From NCBI RefSeq assembly GCF_040712315.1, contig NC_134013.1, forward strand, positions 19,379,001 to 19,443,000: a stretch of 64,000 nt of DNA, in the 5' to 3' direction. The notes below the pieces were generated by a model. It saw nothing but the letters and a program-made list of their open reading frames with translations, had not been told where the DNA came from and ran no database searches. The position numbers were made by a program, and so were the translations under genes. Positions 1 to 11,514 of this stretch are shown piece after piece (the first letter of the stretch is position 1; each line of letters begins with the position of its first letter). The DNA is from Castanea sativa (Eukaryota; Streptophyta; Magnoliopsida; Fagales; Fagaceae).

Positions 1-26
1 TATATATATATATATATATATATATA
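1..26. repeat. (TA)n microsatellite at window edge
   Basis: Uninterrupted TA dinucleotides that run off the left edge, so the full length is unknown. Confidence 0.95.
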
Positions 27-583
27 GTTTCTGTAAGTACATTCAATGATACCCACTGTGGGGGTGTTGAAGTACTTTCTCATTCTCTATTTTCTCTCTT
101 TTCAGTTTTTGTTCCTGTAAAAACTAAGTTAGAAAAGTTAAACTTGACCGGCCCTAATAGGATTCTTATATCTAACTATCAAAGTGGTAACGATGATAGA
201 ATATCAGTTACTTGAAAGTAGCACAAAATCCACTCACACAATTGTGTGCTATTATTAGCTCAAATGAATTATTGGATGAAATGTCCTGAAAGTGAGCTGG
301 TGAAAGTTGAATTGGTTTCCTAGTGCTAGTCCTAAACATGCGTTCTAGAATGGTTGACAATTCGAAATAGACTCACAACAAAAGATTGAATACGGCATTG
401 GGGAAATGCAACTTGTGACTCAATTCTCTTTCTCCAAGAGAATTTGGAAGAATGTTATGCTCTGGCGCCTTGCCATGCATCCCAAATTTAACTAGGATGA
501 CATAAGTTGGAGTGAAGTAGAATTAAAGAAGAAAAATCTGAAGTTAATTAGTGGTTCGCAAACTTGCTTTATGGGGTGCTATC
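27..583. other. Non-coding stretch, nothing recognised
   Basis: AT-rich sequence without a convincing ORF, splice pattern or repeat boundary. It ends at the target duplication of the solo LTR starting at 584. Confidence 0.6.
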
Positions 584-2060
584 TATTAGGACTAGTGCCC
601 TTAAATCCTATTGTATGATACTATGTATAACTTATTGTTGTGATTAATGAAGTTGTTTTATAATTATCTAATAATAATGGTAACATGAATATTTGGACAT
701 TATCATATAGTCCATGAGATGCATATTATGCGATTTATATGAAAAGTCACAAAAGATATAAATCAAATGTTCTTTGTAAACTCAAAATTTTAGTTCATAG
801 TTGGTGATGAAATTGAGCATTTTATTTGCGAAGACTATAACGTATTATTAACTAAGATGATTTGTCTCTTTTTTTTTTTTTTTTTTTTTTTGAGAAGGAA
901 GATGATTTGTCTTGATTATAGAAGTGGAGACTTCTAGTTAATATGTTGATATGTTTTAAGAGTTAAGACATATTGAACTGGACCGCTATGAGATTTATTA
1001 TTCTCCTAACGACTGTCAATTGAATAATAAATTTCACGATTTTTATTTATATGAACTCTTAATCTTGAGAGAATAATAGACTTGATCATGAGGTGTAGAT
1101 TACTTTGATATATCAGGAGTGGGATCTAATGTCACGATCAAAACCTCAATATGTTGGGCAGCCACATTTAGTGTTGATAGAACATATATTCTCAAGATAA
1201 AATTCATAATCTCTTAACAGAGATATAAAATATTCCCTTGAGATAAGTTTAATGGGTTTAGTTATTCAGAGTATTAGGCCTAACCACTTTAGTAAGGAGT
1301 GACTAAAGTATATATTTATGAAATTGGACTTCATAAATATATGATGAATAACATAAAGGACCAATTTCGTAAATATATGATGAATAATATAAAGGATTAA
1401 ACCGGGTACTCAAGGATTAAGATGTAGTAATTTACAAAGTGACAGTTTACATTCATGACTTTGTATTAATACGAATATTTTATGAAGGGGTTGCATGTAC
1501 AATAAAGTCTTGAGATATAATTTATAAATAAGGTTTAGAGTGCAATTATATTTATATAGTAGTATTAAATATAGTTAATAGTAACTTTGGACTTGTCGAG
1601 AAATGACAGAAAAGCCCTAGGCCTATTGGAGCTAGTGTCTTATTGGTCCCTTTTGGTCATACTCCAAGCCACATACTTAAGCCCAATTGGAAAGACCCAA
1701 AAAATGTCAGCCCAATTAGATAATCAGTTAGGTATAAATGGAGAAACATACAGAATTTTAAAGAAGAGACATCATTGAGAAATGGTGTGTGTGTGAATGT
1801 GAAACACTCTATTATTCTTCCTTAGAAAACTGATTGAGAGACCACACTTCTTGGGCGTAAAGTGGAATTGGAGTGAAGATTAAAAGTATTCCCAAGTATT
1901 TCTGATCTTTGGTTTTGAATTTCACCGCACTAAGGTACACTCTCTTGTTCTTGAATTCTGAAATTTACATAGTACATGTTATCAATTACAAATGAAGTAG
2001 ATCCGTTAATTTTCTACTGCGTATGTTTTGTATGCGATACAAACATGTATTTATCCAACA
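584..2060 (+). mobile_element. Solo LTR (1.48 kb), probably Ty1/copia-like
   Basis: The segment ends in CCAACA and begins TATTAGGAC, where a TG start has probably mutated to TA. It is flanked on both sides by the identical 5-bp duplication CTATC (579-583 and 2061-2065). There is no PBS, internal domain or second LTR next to it, so it is read as a solo LTR left by LTR-LTR recombination. It contains a T-tract near 870-891 and no coding capacity. Superfamily is inferred from the 5-bp duplication and the TTAGGACTAGTGCCC-type terminus. Confidence 0.75.
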
Positions 2061-2370
2061 CTATCTACCACATATTGTAGTAAAGAAATGTTTTGATTCA
2101 TTGTGGTAGGCTTCAAATTGTAGAAGGTATTTTGAAAGAAGTTGGGTGGGAAAGGCTTCTGTAAGACAATTCTAAACAAGGAAATGTGATATCTGAGGTA
2201 TTTCTCTTCTTGTGTTTGAGTCTCCTTCCTAGTGAATCTATATGAATTGTTCTGTTTTTTGTTGCCTAGAGACAGTTTGTGTGATTGCAAATACTTTTTT
2301 TTCCCCCCACAAAAAAAAGCTTGATGCTTGTAAGGTGCAATTGACACCACATTTTGTAACCTATATTTAC

Positions 2371-2964
2371 GCTCCATTTGTTTTGAAGTAAAATATTTTT
2401 CGAGTGTTTGGTGTGATATGTAAAAATAAAACACCAAAACCAATGGCTTAGTAACTGAGGTTGTAGATGCTGGAAGTTTAGTGACTAAACTGCTATAACA
2501 GTGGCTCTGGCAACTAGACCGTCGTCAAAATGTCATCTCTGGTGATCAAACCGTTGGCATTGATCATTGGAATTAAGGCTTCAACCACTAAACCACCAAC
2601 AATAGCCTCCAGAACGGTGGTTCCAACGATTGGACTGCCTCAGGAATGATAGCTCTGGTTATTAAACAGTCAACACTGGTCACTGGAATGACGGCTTTGA
2701 TCATCGTATAGCCAAAACCGGTCACCAAAATAGCGGCTTTAATCGCCGACATAGATTGCCTAGCCCACTAGTGAAGGAGCTGGGGCCATTGTGAGTTTTT
2801 GTAAAATGCTTTACCAAAATTTTAAAGGTAAAACATTTTACAACTATTTATAAAGGATTTGTCCACAGAAACTATTTTACATTTTACATGCGTTACATGC
2901 AAGCAAACACCTAAAAATGGGAAAACATTTTCCGAAAAATAGTTCACTTCAAAACAAATAGAGC
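2371..2964. mobile_element. Non-autonomous TIR element (MITE/MULE-like)
   Basis: The left end GCTCCATTTGTTTTGAAGT recurs inverted at the right end (about 2945-2964) as GCTCTATTTGTTTTGAAGT. The interior (about 2460-2760) is a run of degenerate GG(T/C)-rich tandem-like words and has no transposase. No clear target duplication was found, so the superfamily is unassigned. Confidence 0.6.
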
Positions 2965-3677
2965 ATTAACCTCACATAAAGGGCAAAATGGTCAGATCAC
3001 ATCCTAGGGCTAAGACCTTAATTTTGATTGTTTGATTTCCAAATGTTTCACATAAAACAAAATTTGAAGTAATAATAATGAAAACAGGAAGCCAACAACA
3101 TCAATCAAACCACCAAATTGAAAGATATTATTAAATCAAGTTTTAATGATAAAGATGCATCCTCACAAATTAGGTCCAACCATAAGTGGTAATGAACAAT
3201 TAATCTTAATTGGTCCAATTAGTGATCAGTTTAAAATTAGTGGCATGCCATTTTCTTATTGATATAAACCCCAAGTTATAATAAGGATACATGCACATAA
3301 ATTTATTTGGTTGGTAATTAGTTTCTAATTCCTTTATTCAAGAGACCATTTAATGTTAATTAGGATGAATAATGCTAAAGACAAAAAAAAAAAAAAATTT
3401 ACAATATATTTCACAATGGTTAAGTTGACAAGCTTCTACTAATTCTTATATGAATCCATCATTGACATCACTTTTTTACTTATCATTAATAATTTACCAC
3501 ATCAGCCGAGTATGAAATTTTTTGTCAAAGTTTTGTGTGTATAGACTTTCTCAACTAGGATTAGCTAGCTAAACTTGGGGACCAAACATGGTATGGTTGA
3601 GACAAAAACAAATGAAAATGGGGTATTCAATGCAAAAATTGAGCAAAAAAAAGGAAGGAAAATGGGCTGACTTGGGC

Positions 3678-3699
3678 CTAAGTGCCGATCGGCACTTAG
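3678..3699. repeat. 22-bp perfect palindrome
   Basis: CTAAGTGCCGA is followed directly by its reverse complement. A related imperfect palindrome follows at 3735-3759, with arms GACCAAGTGT/ACACTTGGTC and a 5-nt GATCG loop. Both centre on GATC flanked by AAGTG/CACTT. Confidence 0.85.
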
Positions 3700-3866
3700 A
3701 CTAGGTCTTGATTTGCCGATGGGTAGATTATTTAGACCAAGTGTGATCGACACTTGGTCCCAACTGCCCACAAATTTCCAAATTTCTCTATCTTCTTCTA
3801 TCATTTTTCCACCAATTACAAATTAAATGCCCCTATTCCATAATTCACCACACCCCCCCCCCCCAA

Positions 3867-3874
3867 TATAAAAG
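3867..3874 (+). promoter_or_regulatory. TATA-box-like motif
   Basis: TATAAAAG lies just after a C-tract and about 170 bp after the paired hairpins. No ORF follows that I would call a gene, so it may belong to a degraded LTR promoter. Confidence 0.35.
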
Positions 3875-4724
3875 GGGGCTAAACCTTCATTCCAAAGCAA
3901 ACCAAAACAATCTCCTCTTCTCCTAAGCTTTCGTAAAGTAGAGAAAGACTTTTTCATACCCTGGTCTTCCTAAAACTTGGGACATTAGGTTTGCACTTCT
4001 CTTCCACTCCTATATAGAACTTTTTTTCTTCCATTCCTAAAGTCTGAAGGAAGTAGGGAAAATGCTTGTCATACCTAGGTTTTCTTGAGACTCAAGATAT
4101 TGAGTAAGTACTCATCTTAAAGCCTTCTCCACCACTATGTTAGATTTCCATGCAAGTATAATTTCTTACTCTAAAATTAATTTTTATGTTATTGTAATGT
4201 TAATTTAGGGTCAAAGCATGCTAGTTGGCTTTTAATTTCTTCAAATATGCTTGAACGTTCTTCATATATTCTTGAGTGATTTTCATATGTTCTTCACATT
4301 TTCATACATACACTAGGCTTTTGATCTTAAAATTATGTTGAAAATATGAAATAATATGTTAGGTCTTAACTTTATTCAACATGTTCATATGCTAGATCTA
4401 TGTTAACACCAACTCACATATAACCACAATGTTACTCCTCTTATTCAATAATATGTTTGAATTTAGGATGTCACCATAACCACACAATCACTAGAATTTC
4501 TTTTTCAATCCAAATGCAATCTTGAATAAAATGAAATTAGGGTTTCCCACCATACACACAATAGCAAATGACATGTCACTTTTACTTTAAAGGAACAACA
4601 TGCAATTGATTGATAGTATATTGGTTGTATGGATGATGTGACTTGATCATTAGCCACCATAGCCTAGAAGACCAGTTTCACCAAGTAAGGTGGGTTGCCT
4701 AATTTCTTCCCACCTTGTGACTTA

Positions 4725-5390
4725 TAGGAATGGCAACGGGTCGAGTTCGGGTCAGGTTGGATTTCTTTTTGCTCGAACCCGCCACACGGGCCTACCCCCT
4801 TACCCAAACCCACCCCGTTTAATAAACTAGTTTTTTTAACCCCTAAACTCGCCCCGTCAGGCCCCCGGGGGCCCGTCCCATCATGCCCATCCTAAAATCA
4901 CAAACACAAACACAGAAAATAAAAACACAAAATTTTCAGATTTATGATTTTCCCTTTCAAAATCACAAACACAAGCACAAATCCTAACACAGACACAAAC
5001 ATAAACACAACGATTTCTGATTTTCCTTTTCAAAATCACAAAAAAAGAACAGATCATTGAGAAATGGGAATGGCAACAAACCCAAAAAAAATGGTGGAGA
5101 ACGAATCCAAATCATTGAGGGTGAGTTACGGTGAGTCGGTAATAAAGGGGGAGTTGGCGTCAACAACAAGGTGAAGATGCAGGGAGGAGGGAGAGTGAGA
5201 GCGATTGAGGGGGGGGGTAGTGAGGCTGTGAGTGTGGCTGTGTGGGTCGGTGAGAGTGACGGCTTGAGGAGTTGAGGGGGGCAACGGTGAGGCTATGTGG
5301 GTCGGTAAGAGTGATTGAGATTGAGATTGAGAGACGGTGGCAGCTCAACTACTGAGATTGAGAGAATGAGATAGGATTAGGGTTTATGAG

Positions 5391-5431
<41 letters not shown>

Positions 5432-5612
5432 GTATTTAAGTAAAATTGCATGTATGGGGTTGGGTTCGGGCTGGGTACGCATAATACCCGAACCTGCTAC
5501 AGGTAGAATTATTAGAGCCCAAACTTGCCCCTATTGTCTCGTGGGTCAAGTAAAACCTGCCCTTTAGGGTTGGGCTGGGTACCTACGGGTCGAGCACGTT
5601 TTGCCATCCCTA
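4725..5612. mobile_element. hAT-type non-autonomous element, 888 bp
   Basis: Terminal inverted repeats start TAGGAATGGCAA and end TTGCCATCCCTA. They are bracketed by a perfect 8-bp target duplication GTGACTTA (4717-4724 and 5613-5620), which is diagnostic of hAT. The interior is GC-richer, carries repeated GGGT(T/C)GGG-like subterminal words and a (GT)n run near 5392-5427, and encodes no transposase. Confidence 0.88.
5392..5427. repeat. (GT)n microsatellite
   Basis: Dinucleotide run of about 18 units inside the hAT element at 4725-5612. Confidence 0.9.
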
Positions 5613-5620
5613 GTGACTTA

Positions 5621-5817
5621 GTCTACAAATTTAGATCAACGGTTTATAGACTAGCTTCTTAGCCATGTAATTTTCAATTTCTAGAATGTTACTAGGATCA
5701 AAGCCATGTACTTTTGCCTAGATTGTATTTAGGGCCTTAGCCATGTAAAACCCTAGTTATGTTCAAGTCAATATATTTCAATCAATTAAACAATGTATTA
5801 TTTTATGCGTTTTTTTT

Positions 5818-5848
<31 letters not shown>

Positions 5849-6615
5849 ATAAGTGGCGATCCATTGTAAAACCATAAATCTAGGGGAAAAGGTATAATAA
5901 TACGAATTGCCATTTGGAAAGGCACAAACATGACTTTACCCATTCCCACAAGTTTGGCCTAACTCAATCAAAGTGAGTAAGGGGTGCAATTTCTCACATG
6001 TGTTTAGGTCAAGATATGTTGTAAGTTGTTCTTTGGGGCTATACTTATATCTTAATTGCTCATATAGCAATAACTTCAAAATGTTTTATGTTTTATGTTC
6101 TAAAAAACAGATATAAACTAAAATAAAATTAAAAAAATGGGTAAAACTTAGATATAATTCACAATGTGTTGTATCTTAGATTTTCTAATTAAATTAAGCT
6201 TTGTAATTGTATTGATTAATGAAGCACATTTTTGAATTTAATTGTAAATGAAAAAAATCATAGTTTTTATTGCATTAGTCAATACAATCAGATGATCAAA
6301 TTCAATTAGAGAAGTTAAGGAGAACTTCAATTCAAAACTTCAAATCCTCCACCTTCACTTGTTTCAAACACAAGATATTCATTAAGTAACAAGAATATGT
6401 ACATATAATTGTTGGTGTAAATATTGTACATATGATATATAATGGGGGCTGAAACAAACACTTATATGAGAGGAAGCTGGTGAATATTTTATAATTCGAT
6501 GATTTTCTTTTCATGATTTGGAAATAAGTGGAAATGGTGCTTTATTTTGCAATTTCTTCTTTAGATTAACTCAAAATGGTTTCAAAGGGCCCATTAAATA
6601 CACCATATTTTCTTT
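5621..6615. other. Non-coding stretch, nothing recognised
   Basis: AT-rich spacer with a T-tract (5811-5836). No ORF or repeat boundary is supported. It ends at LTR element 1. Confidence 0.55.
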
Positions 6616-7603
6616 TGTTAAGGACATATTTTATGTTGTTGGCTAATCCTTTGACAAAATACATTTTACTTGTATTTGGGTAGATCTAGGATGTATTTAA
6701 TACTTCAAAGAACATATTGTTCAAGTCTAGTATTAAAGCCATGAAGACTGGACCAAGAAACAAGTGAAGAAAAGCTGTTCACTAAAACTGGACAGATAGT
6801 TCGATACTTGCGGATAGATAGCTCGACAGCTGCTCGACAGATAGCTATTTATCGAGGTTTAATGAGGCTCGACAGATACTATCTATCGAGGTTATAGAAA
6901 TCAGAATTTTCAGATCTAATTTTCGGTTCATGCTTATGGATTTGTGTAGGGTTTCTTTTCTCACAACTCTAGACATATATAAGGCTTATTTTAAAGGTTG
7001 TCACATAAGAGAATACAAGAAGAACATATGCAAAAGGTGACAGATGTCTTATTCTCTCAAAAAGAAGCTACTGTGTCTTTGCGCCTTAGGGTTTTGTAAC
7101 CAAGTGCTTCTTGATCTTCATTGTTGATGAAGTGAAGAACTTTGCAGCCAACATTCTTCTTCCTCAAGTTGGTGAGTGAGTCACGTACTGGGATTCGTGC
7201 AAAAGAGTTAGTCACGTACTGGGATCTGTGCATTAAAAGAGTGGCATTCATATATTGAAGAGTTCAAAGGTTCTAAAGCAATAAAAAGTTTCTGCTGTGA
7301 GTTCATCTACAGGGATTGTAGAGTCTAGGGACAAATGTTTTGTACTAGATCTGAAACTTCTCTTTACTATAGTGAATTGCTTTTTGGGAAGGTTTTCCCC
7401 CAGGTTTTTTACTGTGAAATTGGTTGGTTTCATTGGTTTTCCTAGGTCATCATATCTTGTCTTATTTACTTTTCCGCTACATATGATTTTGACATGATAT
7501 TGATATTCGTTTCTTTTAACAAGTTTTATTCATAACAAATCTAATTAACAACTTGGGTTTAAAAACTTGTTATTCTATCAACTAGCGTCTAAATTTCCCA
7601 ACA
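6616..7603 (+). repeat. 5' LTR of element 1 (988 bp)
   Basis: Begins TGTTAAGGACATA and ends AAATTTCCCAACA. It holds a cluster of TCGATAG/TCGACAG words at about 6796-6890 and shares its whole layout with the 9836-11066 LTR and, reversed, with the nested LTR at 17735-18727. Confidence 0.88.
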
Positions 7604-7605
7604 AG

Positions 7606-7617
7606 TGGTATCAAAGC
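7606..7617 (+). other. Primer-binding site of element 1
   Basis: TGGTATCAAAGC begins two bases after the 5' LTR. It differs at one position from TGGTATCAGAGC, the complement of the initiator tRNA-Met 3' end used by many plant copia elements. Confidence 0.85.
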
Positions 7618-9835
7618 AGGTACACTCTGATTAGATTAATTTCCTGAGTGTGATCCTTGATCCCCGTTGTCATGGAAACTCTTGATGAGTTATTAAAAGT
7701 TTTGAGCATTTTAACTCAATTTCAGGCAAATTCTAATTCCTCTATATCTTTTAGTAGTCATACTAGGACACGAGACTTTTCATCTTCACGGTCAAAGATT
7801 CGTGCTGTGTGGGTGAGAAAGAAGCCTAAGACTAAATTGTCTTTTCTGTTTGTCCTCTGCTTTAATTCTTTCTATCTAAAGTTGGACTCTCTTTGCTTGA
7901 TTTCTTATCTATTTTGGAATCATGCTTTCATGCATCTGCATCTTTTTTTTATGCTCTCATGTTGTTTTTCTGTTTTTGTTTGGTTGTTTAGTTTTTATTT
8001 TGTGTTGTTTTCAAAATAAATAAAAAAGGAAAAAATCAGAAAAATACAAAAACAGTGTGTTTGTGGACATTGGTTCTTGTGAACCTTAAAATGGCCATTG
8101 AAACAGAGTTTTCTAAACTTTATATCTTTTGTAGCTTAGATGAGCATCTCTATACACAACTAAGCAAGTGAGTTTTGTGACTTTTTGTTTGTGATGAGTA
8201 AGGTTAAGTAATCTCTTGTACTTAACACTCGCCAATCATGACATGACATCTATATGCTTCGGTATAGTAAAAGTGCAATGTCAATGACATCTGTATGCTT
8301 CGGTATAGCAAAAGTGCAACGTCAAAAAGCTTAACATAATTAGGTATTTATTTTCTCTCTTTTATATACCCATGCATGATTTGCTTAATAAATATATATA
8401 TGCAAAGAAAATAAAAGCAAAAAGAACAAAATGGTTTAAAACATGATTGCAAGCGTGTTTTTTAGGAGACGTAGGAGTTATAGGATGTACCTCAAAGGTG
8501 ATAGTCATCATCAAATAGTTATGATTGTGTGTGAGTTACAGTGATTTTCTCATATATCAAATCGTCATAACATTGAGACACTTATGCAATCTATCGAGCA
8601 ATGTTTTTCACACATAACACGTAATATTCTTTGCTACTCTTGATACATGTGCAGGTACAATATGATTTGGTCATCACAAGGTTTACATGTGTTAATGTAT
8701 GCTTACTAAATTGTCTTGACTTATTTTTGAAATATAAAATCAGTTAGACTTGTTTAGTGTGTGTGTGTGTGTGTGTGGGATCAATGTGCTTAAAATTCTT
8801 GTTGAGAGATGTTTTTGAGAGGTTAAAATGATGTTTGAATCTTTGGTTGAGTTGCTTGTTTGATTGCATTCATGTGTGTGTTTTTCCCTTCTTTGAAAAA
8901 CTGTTTTTAAGCAATCTCGACAGCTCCTCGACATGTCACGATAGCTAGGCTACCTATCGAGCTCTTAAGTTTTTTCTTATCGCAATCTTGATAGCTTCTC
9001 GACAGCTTCTGGATCCATCAAGAAATTTTCTGTCTGCTCGATAGATCCTCGACACCTTCTTGATCCATCAAGGTTGGCTCGATAGCTTCTCGACACCTCT
9101 AGATCGATCAAGATTCTTTTGCATGCATTGTTTTCACATGTTTTGCATATTTCTTTGATCTTGTCATCCATAGCATCTTGTTTCATTACATTCATGCGTT
9201 TTTATGGATTCTTTGTGCCTCCTGGATCATCCATGATCATCTTTATGTTTCTCGGGTAAAGTTTTATAGCTTCTTGTACCCTTTGTCAATCATGACAAAA
9301 GATAGGATAAATTGGAGAAATTGTGGTTTCTTTTTAAGATTCTACAAGTTAGGGGGAGAAATACATGCCCTTGTAAGGCGGAGATGTGTTTCATCTTGTT
9401 AGGGGGAGTGTTTACCTCCTTATTGTTTTAGAAGTATCTTTTAGCTTCTTCTTCTTGTACCTTAGGTCTTGTGACCATGTTTACATACATTATGCTTATC
9501 TTAGATATATATGTGATGATGTATATTCTATTCACCTATCTCTACATGTGTTGTTTCTTCGCTTTCTTTATACAAATGTTTCTTATTTTGTATACAATCT
9601 ATTATTTCTGCTTCACACAAAGATGCCTTGATGAGTTTTGTTTAAGTGTTTCAGAAATACAGGTTGTCAAAGTCTTTCATGCCATGAACTCTCTTCTTGC
9701 AAAGTTTTTCAAGAGTTTGTGTTAGAATAGATTTCATTGTATTTAACAAGTGCATATGAGTTGAGTAATTTATAACTTCTCTCATATGTTCATTTGTTTG
9801 TTGTGGTTTTGTCACGGATTGCCAAAATGGGAAAT

Positions 9836-11066
9836 TGTTAAGAACATATTTTATGTAGTTGACTAATCTTTTGACAAAACGCACTTTACTTGTATTTGGG
9901 TAGATCTAGGATGTGTTTAATACTTCAAAGAACATATTGTTTAAGTCTAGTATTAAAGCCATGAAGACTGGACCAAGAAACAAGTGAAGAAAAGCTGTTC
10001 ACTAAAGCTGGACAGATAGCTCGACACTTGCGGACAGATAGCTCAACACTTGCGGACAGATAGCTCAACAACTGCTCGATAGATAGCTATCTATCGAGGT
10101 TTAATGAGGCTCGACAGATACTATCTGTCAGCGTATCTATCGAGGCTATGGAAATCAGAATTTTCAGATCTAATTTTTGGCTCATGCTTATGGATTTGTA
10201 TAGGGTTTCTTTTCTCACAACTCTAGACATATATAAGGCTTATTTTAAAGGTCGTCACATAAGAGAATACAAGGAGAACATATGCAAAAAGTAACCGATA
10301 TCTTATTCTCTCAAAAAGAAGCTACTGCGTCTTTGCGCCTTAAGGTTTTGTAACCAAGTGCTTCTTGATCTTCATTATTGATGAAGTGAAGAACTTTGCA
10401 GCCAACATTCTTCTTCCTCAAGTTGGTGAGTAAGTCACGTATTGGGATTCGTGCAAAGGAGTTAGTCATTTACTGGGATCCGTGCATTAAAAGAGTGGCA
10501 TTTATATATTGAAGAGTTCAAAGGTTCTGAAGTGAAGAACTTTGCGCCTTAGGGTTTTGTAACCAAGTGCTTCTTGATCTTTATTATTGATGAAGTGAAG
10601 AACTTTGCAGCCAACATTCTTCTTCCTCAAGTTGGTGAGTGAGTCACGTACTAGGATTCGTGCAAAGGAGTTAGTCATGTACTGAGATCTGTGCATTAAA
10701 AGAGTGGCATTTATATATTGAAGAGTTCAAAGATTCTGAAGCGGTAGAAGGTTTCTGCTGTGAGTTCATCTACGGGGATTGTAGAGTCTAGGGACAAAGG
10801 TTTTGTACTAGATTTGAAACTTCTCTTTACTATAGTGAATTGCTTTTCGGGAAGGTTTCCTTTAGGTTTTTTACTGTGAAACTGGTTAGTTTCATTGGTT
10901 TTCCTAGGTCATCATATCTTGTTTTATTTACTTTTCTCTTGCATATGATTTTGACAGAATATTGATGTTTATTTCTTTTAACAAGTTTTATTCATTATAA
11001 ATCTAATTAACAGCTTGAGTTTAAAAACTTGTTAATTCTATCAACCGGGGTCTAAATTTCCCAACA
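9836..11066 (+). repeat. 3' LTR of element 1 (1,231 bp) with internal duplications
   Basis: Same ends as the 5' LTR but longer. An internal tandem duplication of about 210 bp (10333-10543 and 10544-10755) repeats the segment containing TTGTAACCAAGTGCTTCTTG, and an extra TCGACACTTGCGGACAGATAGC-type unit lies near 10025-10070. The sequence before the LTR (CCAAAATGGGAAAT) may be the polypurine primer. Confidence 0.82.
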
Positions 11067-11514
11067 CTTTTATTAGAGGGTTTCTTCATGGTGCTGCATC
11101 GATCTCCCTCTAGACCGTTTTATTCTGATAAAAACTAATTCTATTGTGGTTTTTTAGGATGATTAGTACTTCTTCCTTATTGCTATTCATAGATCATTCC
11201 TGTGTTTGGTCAAGAACTTGCGTGCATAAACAAAAATCTTGTGTTCGATTGTGACAAATATGATTCACTTCCAGTTAGGTAAGGATCAAATTAAGGACCC
11301 TTTTACTTTGATATCATAATAAATTACTAAATATTTTAAAAGTTTATGTTGAAAGGATATAATAAATTTAATCCTTTAACCATAAATTTAATACTGCTAC
11401 TAGCCAATTCCCACAAAATAAAATCACCAGAGAGGCAAATTTGAATTCTATATACATCCCTAGCTAGCTATTCTCATAACTATCTGCAAGTGCATGTCCT
11501 CTTTTCACCAACTT

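Larger units (their letters stand above)
2965..4716. other. Non-coding stretch with hairpins and a TATA-like motif
   Basis: No gene is supported. It contains a 22-bp perfect palindrome (3678-3699), a related 10-bp-arm hairpin (3735-3759), a C-tract (3851-3864) and TATAAAAG at 3867-3874. That layout resembles a promoter or an LTR U3/R region, but no boundaries could be found. Confidence 0.5.
6616..11066 (+). mobile_element. LTR retrotransposon element 1, complete but non-coding
   Basis: Two direct LTRs starting TGTTAAG and ending CCCAACA (6616-7603 and 9836-11066) enclose a 2.2-kb internal region. A tRNA-iMet-type primer site follows the 5' LTR. The 4-bp flank CTTT is present on both sides (6612-6615 and 11067-11070). 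The interior has no gag or pol; its ORFs are short and unrelated to retroelement proteins. Much of it (about 8040-9830) matches element 2 (17317-22330) in reverse orientation, so element 1 looks like a deletion derivative moved in trans. Its right end lies about 450 bp from the WRKY stop codon. Confidence 0.85.

Noticed and set aside
8740..9884. Several 60-85-aa frames inside element 1
   Set aside because: They are not conserved as frames in the matching part of element 2 and contain none of the gag, protease, integrase or RT motifs.
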